10,848 bases of DNA from contig JAZAUS010000026.1 of assembly GCA_036342255.1 (NCBI GenBank), positions 1 through 10,848 of the forward strand, read 5' to 3'. Within the stretch, counting starts at the first letter, position 1; each line of letters begins with the position of its first letter. A model generated the notes under the pieces. It saw nothing but the letters and a program-made list of their open reading frames with translations, made no database searches and was not told where the DNA came from. The position numbers and the translations under genes were made by a program. Source of the stretch: RUG11198 sp036342255 (GTDB lineage: Bacteria > Bacillota_I > Bacilli_A > RF39 > UBA660). Shown here piece by piece: positions 6,665 to 10,848 of this stretch.

Positions 6665-7372
6665 TTAATTTCTTTCATCATAATCGCTTTGTTTATAAGC
6701 ATAAAAAGTATCTAATTCAATAGTTTCACTATCCCAATTAGAGATGAAATGACCATATCCGTCCATACTAATACATTCTTCAACAATACCATCAATATCA
6801 AAATCTACACTATAGTTTTTGATTATATAATTAAATTCATCTGTTCCATAATCAAATCTATACCACTCAGCATAAGAATCATATTGATTTTCAACATCTT
6901 CAAATAAATAAGTACTTAATTCTTCAATTAAATCCTTTTTACCAGTATATTCGCCAGATTCATTAATTTCATCATCTTTAATAAGATTATTTTCAATACA
7001 TTCTTGTATTAATCTGTTAGCATATTTACCCTCGCCAACTCTATCATCTTCATCTTCAATATCTCTAGCATATGACTCATAAAATTCTCTACAAGCATCC
7101 TTAAACCATTCACCATCTACATATTTCTTACATATAGTTTCTCGGAATGATGGAGTAAATGCTTCAATACCTAAATCATCAAGTAAGTTTTCAACATCAT
7201 CTTTAACAGCATTTCTTGATTCTTCCTCATCCATAACTAAAAAAGTACCTTGTTCTGTATAATATTCATTATACTTATCAAGACTATCTTCATCTTCAAT
7301 TTCAATTTCATTAATATCAATTTCAAGATATTTTGCTAATTCATTTCTCTTTTTCTCATTAATTTCTAACAT
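6665..7372 (-). CDS. Hypothetical extremely acidic protein, 235 aa
   Basis: By hand count 68 of 235 residues are Asp/Glu (29 percent) against 23 Lys/Arg, a net charge near -45. The first 70 residues are dense acidic helices (NEIEIEDEDS at 21-30, MDEEES at 47-52, KDDVENLLDDL). A second patch is RDIEDEDDR (103-111). The C-terminus (VEECISMDGYGHFISNWDSETIELDTFYAYKQ in parts, about 197-227) looks more conserved. From memory it resembles C-terminal segments of mobile-element proteins, including some near ArdA-like antirestriction families, but I cannot confirm this. A nucleic-acid mimic is one reading. The start is marked by AAGGAGGATAAGTAGTT, and the upstream stop is 2 bases away, so the binding site lies in the upstream gene's last codons. 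Confidence 0.87.
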   Translation of the reverse strand: MLEINEKKRNELAKYLEIDINEIEIEDEDSLDKYNEYYTEQGTFLVMDEEESRNAVKDDVENLLDDLGIEAFTPSFRETICKKYVDGEWFKDACREFYESYARDIEDEDDRVGEGKYANRLIQECIENNLIKDDEINESGEYTGKKDLIEELSTYLFEDVENQYDSYAEWYRFDYGTDEFNYIIKNYSVDFDIDGIVEECISMDGYGHFISNWDSETIELDTFYAYKQSDYDERN

Positions 7373-7374
7373 AA

Positions 7375-7716
7375 CTACTTATCCTCCTTATATTTACCAA
7401 CATATTCATTTATAAATCTGTCAGATTGTTGAATTAAATGTAAAATATCACTACTATCTTCAATACACACTTCAGTATCATCTACACAACCAGTATCCTT
7501 ATCATAAGGCATCATCCAATCCATATCATATTCTTGCATAGCACTTTTTTTAGGACAATAAGCAACTTTACCCATTACACTATTAGTTTCTTCATTAAAA
7601 CCAAAAACAATAGCCCAAAAATAATTACTATCTGTATCAAATACCTCATAACAAGTCAATGAATGGTCATTTACACATTTACCAGCTAAATACATTAAAT
7701 CATTTATTTTACTCAT
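7375..7716 (-). CDS. Hypothetical protein, 113 aa
   Basis: Not recognised. Residues 20-57 alternate hydrophobic and polar (LTCYEVFDTD, YFWAIVFGFNEE, GKVAYCPKK), suggesting a beta-sheet. The following segment YDMDWMMPYDKDTGCVDDTEVCI (63-85, in two pieces) looks like a conserved surface loop. The end is an amphipathic helix (ILHLIQQSDRFINEYV). It ends in TAG. ATG is preceded by GTGAGGTAATT. It is the first gene after the internal terminator-like hairpin, whose stem ends 22 bases before its start codon. Its expression therefore depends on readthrough or on a promoter upstream of the hairpin. Confidence 0.84.
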   Translation of the reverse strand: MSKINDLMYLAGKCVNDHSLTCYEVFDTDSNYFWAIVFGFNEETNSVMGKVAYCPKKSAMQEYDMDWMMPYDKDTGCVDDTEVCIEDSSDILHLIQQSDRFINEYVGKYKEDK

Positions 7717-7737
7717 AATTACCTCACTTTCAAAGAA

Positions 7738-7766
7738 AATGGCTAACTTATAATAAGATAGCCATT
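7738..7766 (-). terminator. Internal rho-independent terminator or attenuator hairpin
   Basis: Minus strand AATGGCTA pairs with TAGCCATT, then a single A/A mismatch on the plus strand, then CTTA with TAAG around a 3-base loop. The stem is 12 pairs in all. It is followed on the minus strand by TTTCTTTG. It lies 34 bases after the stop of the FETNSSS gene and 22 bases before the ATG of the next gene. There is almost no room for a promoter in between, so partial termination inside the operon is the likeliest role. Confidence 0.68.
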
Positions 7767-7779
7767 ATGTTTTAACTAT

Positions 7780-7799
7780 TCCTATATAATTAAATAGGA
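7780..7799 (-). repeat. Small inverted repeat beside the internal terminator
   Basis: TCCTAT and ATAGGA are separated by 8 A/T bases, directly after the stop codon of the FETNSSS gene and 13 bases ahead of the terminator-like stem. It could be part of the same leader structure or an alternative pairing partner. In AT-rich DNA a six-pair stem with an eight-base loop may also be chance. Confidence 0.35.
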
Positions 7800-7800
7800 G

Positions 7801-8250
7801 TTAAGATAATCTTCTTGTTATATATTTATATTCTTTTCCAAATTCTTCTTCTACAATTTCATGAATATCATAATGGTCACTTATTGTAGTAAGTTTGGTA
7901 TTGTCACTAAATAATACAATACTTAAATCGTTACCATACCAATTATAACTTCTACCCTCATTTATAAGATTTTCAAATAGTTCAACTACTCTTTCATCAG
8001 AACATTTTACTTCTTTTACACCAATAGCGATAAGTGCTGAAAGAAATTCTTCCATAGAATATTCAAATAAGTCTGGGCTATGAGAATACCAACAATATGT
8101 GTCATTAAATAATATATTTAGCATTGAATCCTCATTATTAGGTACTAAAGTAACAGTATTTGGTACTGATACTGAATCCTCTGGATTATATACAAATACA
8201 TGACAACTTGAACTATTTGTTTCAAACATTCCATTTCTTATGCTAATCAT
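7801..8250 (-). CDS. FETNSSS-motif protein, 149 aa, function unknown
   Basis: The N-terminus reads MISIRNGMFETNSSSCH: Arg5, then FETNSSS (9-15), then His17. I recall this R-x-x-x-FETNSSS-x-H opening from many hypothetical proteins of phages and bacteria, always near the start, with no known role. Its fixed position suggests a processing, modification or binding site. The remainder (DSVSVPNTVTLVPN, EYSMEEFLSALIAIGVKEVKC, then an acidic-aromatic tail ending EYKYITRRLS) shows no catalytic signature. No signal peptide precedes the motif. ATG follows AAGGAGTAATAAATT. It lies 16 bases after the 145-aa gene and is the last gene before the internal terminator-like hairpin. Confidence 0.88.
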   Translation of the reverse strand: MISIRNGMFETNSSSCHVFVYNPEDSVSVPNTVTLVPNNEDSMLNILFNDTYCWYSHSPDLFEYSMEEFLSALIAIGVKEVKCSDERVVELFENLINEGRSYNWYGNDLSIVLFSDNTKLTTISDHYDIHEIVEEEFGKEYKYITRRLS

Positions 8251-8266
8251 AATTTATTACTCCTTA

Positions 8267-8704
8267 TTATCTAATTTTTTCAGTAATACTCATATCAAAA
8301 TCATCATCTATACGACTATTAATATAGCGTTCAATATTATCATATAATTCTTCATTATGTAAACCATTTAATTGATTTTCAATATCATCTGAAAAACCAA
8401 TCATTTGGAATACTTTTGATAATCCTCTTTCATCTTCTGCAATACGTATTATTCTACCTCTACTATCTTCATAATAATATGCAGCTATATTTTCAAATAT
8501 TTTTATATACTGCCAATCTACATTTTCATGCTTAATTGTATTCCAAAACAATAATACATTCATACCCTCATATAATTTACCTACTTCTCTTGATTTTTGA
8601 AGAAAACTGGGTAACCATAAATCAGCACTATAAGCGTTTTGTATTGCCATTAAACACTTTTCAACTGTTTCTGTATCTGTTTTTAAAGACTTAAAATATG
8701 CCAA
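8267..8704 (-). CDS. Hypothetical protein with TTG start, 145 aa
   Basis: Unrecognised. I place the start at TTG 8704 (MAYFKSLKTD), because AAAGGAAGTGAGG sits just ahead of it, wholly inside the 16-base gap after the upstream stop. An in-frame ATG at 8770 would overlap the upstream gene by 50 bases and add a hydrophobic segment (MQIVKLCLFIYMEII) with no ribosome binding site. An ATG at 8737 also lacks one. The protein appears helical with an aromatic core (DLWLPSFLQKSRE, VLLFWNTIKHENVDW, ENIAAYYYED) and an acidic C-terminal part (ELYDNIERYINSRIDDDFD). It sits immediately upstream of the FETNSSS gene. Confidence 0.8.
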   Translation of the reverse strand: MAYFKSLKTDTETVEKCLMAIQNAYSADLWLPSFLQKSREVGKLYEGMNVLLFWNTIKHENVDWQYIKIFENIAAYYYEDSRGRIIRIAEDERGLSKVFQMIGFSDDIENQLNGLHNEELYDNIERYINSRIDDDFDMSITEKIR

Positions 8705-8720
8705 TTCCCTCACTTCCTTT

Positions 8721-9197
8721 CTATTTATTATCTCCATATAGATAAATAGACATAATTTTACTATCTGCATTTTTTATCTCACTAGTACCATAATTCAAAT
8801 GCTTTCCTTCAGCATCTACACCACAGATAAAAGTTTCATCTTTCTTAGAAGGGTCTATACTCATACCCTTTTCAACACTAAAATATTTAGGATTTTCAAA
8901 ATTAGTATCCGTTATTAGTACAGTATAATAACTTAATGGTATATTTACTATATCAATTTTATCATAATACAAACATACACAATAATATACATTTTCGTCA
9001 TCATCTAATACCATTCTAAATCCTACTAGAAATCTCTCATAGGGATTATTTATAGATAATTTATGTAAAAGATAGTTAAAATAATCAGTTTTTGAGTTGA
9101 TTAAATTAATCATAAATAATTTAGGATTATTAAAAAATATATCTGGTATGATTTTATATTCTAATTGATATTTTATTTGGTCTTTTTCATTTAACAT
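8721..9197 (-). CDS. Hypothetical protein, 158 aa
   Basis: No family assigned. The chosen start is ATG 9197 (MLNEKDQIKYQ) with AAAAGGAAT about 8 bases upstream. A GTG at 9215 in frame is possible but has a weaker site. The N-terminal half is helical and rich in Asn/Phe/Leu (IPDIFFNNPKLFMINLIN). The second half is beta-rich (FLVGFRMVLDDDENVYYCVC, IVNIPLSYYTVLITDT, ETFICGVDAEGKHLNYGTSE). It is less acidic than most of the array. It ends in TAG, 16 bases before the TTG start of the next gene. The gap to the upstream gene is 28 bases. Confidence 0.82.
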   Translation of the reverse strand: MLNEKDQIKYQLEYKIIPDIFFNNPKLFMINLINSKTDYFNYLLHKLSINNPYERFLVGFRMVLDDDENVYYCVCLYYDKIDIVNIPLSYYTVLITDTNFENPKYFSVEKGMSIDPSKKDETFICGVDAEGKHLNYGTSEIKNADSKIMSIYLYGDNK

Positions 9198-9225
9198 ATA
9201 TTTATTCCTTTTCACCTATAATTCC

Positions 9226-9735
9226 TTATACAAAAGGTAACCAATACTGACTTTCTGTAATTATTTGATTACATATTGCAGCAAGTTCTGATTTAATATC
9301 CTCATTAAATACCCATTCATCAAAGGCTAATGCTCTTAAAAAACTATAATAATCAGAAAACTTAAAACTTCTACTTTCAATAAAATCATCAAAAACAGGA
9401 GCTTCTTCGCTAGTATCACTATTTGATACTAAAACATATATATCATAGTGATACATATTTAACATAGTATCAATATATAAGTCTAATTTTGTAATGGTTT
9501 GTGGGTCATCAACACCTATAATTGTAGAAGCAATATAAGATATTCCCTCTACCCATACTTCATTAAAATCAAAAGTAGGCATTTTGATATATGGTTTTAA
9601 GTCATTGTCATCAATTATTTGATTGTTTTTATAATTATTATTCAAATAGTCTATAATAGTATCAAAACACTTTTCAAGTCTATTTCGTGTTTCAAATGAC
9701 ATTTGTTTCCAGTCTGTTCTAAATTCGGATTTCAT
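9226..9735 (-). CDS. Hypothetical acidic protein, 169 aa
   Basis: Not recognised. It looks mainly alpha-helical: FETRNRLEKCFDTIIDYLNN (14-33), then VEGISYIASTIIGVDD, TKLDLYIDTMLNMYHYDIYVLV and a C-terminal helix SELAAICNQIITESQYWL. Acidic and aromatic residues alternate in the second half (DDFIESRSFKFSDYYSFLRALAFDEW in parts). No membrane segment or catalytic motif. ATG follows AAAGGAGCGTATTT, a good ribosome binding site. The gap upstream carries a ten-pair hairpin with a GAGA loop that ends about 15 bases before the ATG, so access to the ribosome binding site could be modulated. Confidence 0.85.
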   Translation of the reverse strand: MKSEFRTDWKQMSFETRNRLEKCFDTIIDYLNNNYKNNQIIDDNDLKPYIKMPTFDFNEVWVEGISYIASTIIGVDDPQTITKLDLYIDTMLNMYHYDIYVLVSNSDTSEEAPVFDDFIESRSFKFSDYYSFLRALAFDEWVFNEDIKSELAAICNQIITESQYWLPFV

Positions 9736-9750
9736 AAATACGCTCCTTTC

Positions 9751-9774
9751 TAATAAACACTCTCGTGTATATTA
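9751..9774 (-). promoter_or_regulatory. Hairpin with GNRA-type tetraloop upstream of the 169-aa gene
   Basis: On the minus strand TAATA pairs with TATTA, then one mismatch, then ACAC with GTGT closing on GAGA, a GNRA-class tetraloop. There are nine pairs plus the mismatch. It is followed by GAAAGGAG, the ribosome binding site of the 169-aa gene, not by a U-tract. An mRNA stability element or translation modulator is therefore more likely than a terminator. Confidence 0.42.
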
Positions 9775-9782
9775 TTTATGGG

Positions 9783-10004
9783 TTACTTTTCTACTCTCAT
9801 AATATAACTTTCAATTTGTACGATATTTGTCAAAGTTCCATCTTTAGACCAAATAAGTTTAAGATTATTTGGCAAAATAGTAGTATTTTCTACCCATACA
9901 GATAATCTATCAAAATAATCAACTAACGCATCTCTATAAGTATCAAATACTTTTATATCTTTAATGTCTTTTTCAGAATTCATAATACAAGTAATATATA
10001 ACAT
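9783..10004 (-). CDS. Hypothetical small protein, 73 aa
   Basis: Unrecognised. The start is set at ATG 10004 (MLYITCIMNSEKD), preceded by AAAGAGGGAAAACAA, a proper ribosome binding site. The frame is open further upstream to an ATG at 10085, but that would overlap the 118-aa gene by 35 bases, has no ribosome binding site and would add a basic-hydrophobic leader. The protein alternates strand-like segments (MLYITCIM, IKVFDT, LKLIWSKDGTL) with one central helix (YRDALVDYFDRLSVWVEN), suggesting a tiny alpha/beta fold. It is near neutral in charge, unlike its neighbours. The gap to the upstream stop is 46 bases. Confidence 0.77.
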   Translation of the reverse strand: MLYITCIMNSEKDIKDIKVFDTYRDALVDYFDRLSVWVENTTILPNNLKLIWSKDGTLTNIVQIESYIMRVEK

Positions 10005-10050
10005 TTGTTTTCCCTCTTTATAATATAAATTATTGTTTTCAGTCTTCGTT

Positions 10051-10407
10051 TTATACCCTAATAAAATTATCTTCAATCTTACCATTAAGTTTAGCAGTAC
10101 TATATATTACATCATTTAATTCATAAGTTTCACCTTCAACATTAACTTCACCATCATCAATTTCTTCATCAGTAATTTCATATGGTAATTCTGTTTTTGA
10201 TATAATACCATAAGTCATATCAATTCCATCATTAACATAATTATTTACAAAATCAATAGCTTTGTTTTTATCTACCATATAAAATTGATTTTCATCATAA
10301 TATCCGTATTTATGGTCATATGCAACATTATATGACTCAAATTCTTCATTATCTGATGTTAATAATATACCTACATCTACTAAATAAACAGTTTTAAACA
10401 TACTCAT
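10051..10407 (-). CDS. Hypothetical very acidic protein, 118 aa
   Basis: No family recognised. By hand count about 26 Asp/Glu against 8 Lys/Arg, net near -18. The N-terminus (MSMFKTVYLVDVGILLTSD) is strand-like rather than a signal peptide, because no basic region or cleavage site follows. The centre has KAIDFVNNYVNDGIDMTYG (49-67). The acidic stretch EITDEEIDDGEVNVEGETYE (77-96) precedes a final beta-prone part. ATG is preceded by AAGAGGTATTATATT; a second ATG two codons later is also possible. It lies 13 bases downstream of the broken reading frame at 10421-10576. Confidence 0.84.
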   Translation of the reverse strand: MSMFKTVYLVDVGILLTSDNEEFESYNVAYDHKYGYYDENQFYMVDKNKAIDFVNNYVNDGIDMTYGIISKTELPYEITDEEIDDGEVNVEGETYELNDVIYSTAKLNGKIEDNFIRV

Positions 10408-10420
10408 AATATAATACCTC

Positions 10421-10576
10421 TTAATATCCTCTATTTAATAAATCTTCTATAACATTTTGACAATCTTCTTCTACTCGATTACATGAAGCTACAATTCCGT
10501 CCTCATTATCAATGCCATCATTACTATTATGATAATCCCAACCAATAAACTAACCAGAAATATCTTTAATAGGCAT
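10421..10576 (-). pseudogene. Small reading frame interrupted by an in-frame TAG
   Basis: From ATG 10576 the frame reads MPIKDISG, then TAG (10552-10550), then continues open for 43 codons (FIGWDYHNSNDGIDNEDG...VIEDLLNRGY) to TAA at 10421. The downstream part has the acidic, Asn/Asp-rich composition of the real proteins in the array. It ends 13 bases ahead of the next gene's start, exactly where an array gene should end. Without this frame there would be an unexplained 158-base gap in an otherwise tightly packed operon. The ATG lies inside the end of the upstream gene and has GGAG immediately against it, too close for a good ribosome binding site, so the true start is uncertain. The likeliest reading is a small gene broken by one nonsense change. 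A sequencing error is also possible. TAG is a genuine stop for two other genes here, so general amber recoding is unlikely. Confidence 0.5.
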
Positions 10577-10808
10577 CTCCATCTTCATCAATTTGAAGAA
10601 CTACTGAATTAACTAATGTTACATATCCTATAGGCTCACAATCTTTTAATAAATCTTCATCTTCTTTTTTCCAATATTTTTTTGGTATATTTGCAGATAA
10701 ATATACAGTTTTATTATCTTTAGCGAGATAATAGTATTCACCATTAAAAGACCCAATAGTATTTAAAGCATCTACAATTTCCTCACGATAATAATCATCA
10801 ATATTCAT
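10566..10808 (-). CDS. Hypothetical small acidic protein, 80 aa
   Basis: Not recognised. The start is set at ATG 10808 (MNIDDYYREEI), preceded by AAGGGTGGTATAAATGTT. A GTG at 10841 is in frame but would use coding space that holds the ribosome binding site and a palindrome. The protein has a short N-terminal helix (YYREEIVDALNTIG), a hairpin-like centre (GEYYYLAKDNKTVYLSANIP, 24-43), a mixed-charge segment (KKYWKKEDEDLLKDCE) and a beta-prone, acidic end (VVLQIDEDGDAY). It is the first array gene in the window. More array probably continues past the right edge, because no promoter is evident in the remaining 40 bases. Confidence 0.8.
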   Translation of the reverse strand: MNIDDYYREEIVDALNTIGSFNGEYYYLAKDNKTVYLSANIPKKYWKKEDEDLLKDCEPIGYVTLVNSVVLQIDEDGDAY

Positions 10809-10831
10809 AACATTTATACCACCCTTGTTGC

Positions 10832-10841
10832 GTGTTAACAC
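10832..10841. repeat. Ten-base perfect palindrome GTGTTAACAC
   Basis: A perfect palindrome 23 bases upstream of the ATG at 10808, at the edge of the window. It could be an operator half-pair or the tip of a terminator-like stem from the gene beyond the edge. On its own it is too short to call. Confidence 0.3.
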
Positions 10842-10848
10842 TAAAAAC

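Noticed and set aside
9198..9215. GTG start at 9215 for the 158-aa gene
   Set aside because: The ATG at 9197 has a better placed AAAAGGAAT site; the six extra residues add nothing recognisable.
9800..9840. TTGACA on the minus strand near 9833-9828 as an internal promoter
   Set aside because: No good -10 box at 16-18 bases; the nearest TATATT-like box is about 21 bases away and inside a gene.
10005..10085. Longer start at ATG 10085 for the 73-aa gene
   Set aside because: No ribosome binding site, and a 35-base overlap with the upstream gene; AAAGAGGG before ATG 10004 decides the start.
10457..10485. TTGACA on the plus strand
   Set aside because: No TATAAT-like box at proper spacing and no plus-strand gene downstream.
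10550..10552. Reassigned TAG codon (amber recoding) across the element
   Set aside because: TAG is the natural stop of the genes at 7375-7716 and 8721-9197, placed right before the next ribosome binding site or start, so general recoding does not fit.
10809..10841. GTG start at 10841 for the 80-aa gene
   Set aside because: The AAGGGTGG site ahead of ATG 10808 falls inside this extension, so the shorter form is preferred.

Overview
The window is a strongly AT-rich, almost fully coding piece of DNA with every supported gene on the minus strand, so transcription runs from high to low coordinates. The GC-poor sequence, purine-rich Shine-Dalgarno sites (GGAGG-like) and a 7TM-PAS-GGDEF-EAL signalling protein point to a Bacillota (Firmicutes) genome, most likely a gut clostridial or related lineage. 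The dense array of small, co-oriented genes of unknown function suggests a phage or a large mobile element (prophage, conjugative element or megaplasmid). No integrase, portal, relaxase or replication gene lies in the window, so the element type cannot be fixed. The standard bacterial code fits: TAA, TAG and TGA all end genes here.

Region 1 (10848 to 1860): 20 small open genes plus one apparently broken one, separated by about 1 to 50 bases or overlapping, almost all with their own ribosome binding site. They look like one operon whose promoter lies beyond the right edge. Most products are 70-240 residues, soluble and acidic. Four can be tied to something recognisable. 3730-4143 has the paired HxT motifs of a 2H phosphoesterase. 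1860-2327 is a 16-hexad left-handed beta-helix protein of a kind frequent in phages. 7801-8250 begins with a FETNSSSxH motif that I remember from uncharacterised phage proteins. 2727-3449 has an SDxHKDxxGxRP motif, also remembered from such proteins. 6665-7372 is extremely acidic. The rest are unrecognised.

An internal terminator-like hairpin (7738-7766) sits just ahead of the gene at 7375-7716 and may divide the array into a more strongly and a less strongly expressed half. A second hairpin with a GNRA-type loop (9751-9774) lies in another gap. The array ends at a rho-independent terminator (1822-1849).

Region 2 (1800 to 1): a separate transcription unit with a near-consensus promoter (TTCACA, 17-base spacer, TATACT) drives a membrane c-di-GMP protein that runs off the left edge. 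Its GGDEF domain is degenerate and its EAL motif is kept, so it is probably a c-di-GMP phosphodiesterase or receptor rather than a cyclase.

The best lead for an undescribed system is the array itself. Early phage regions and anti-defence islands look like this, and the 2H-like gene would suit either cyclic-nucleotide or RNA-end hydrolysis. That link is inference.
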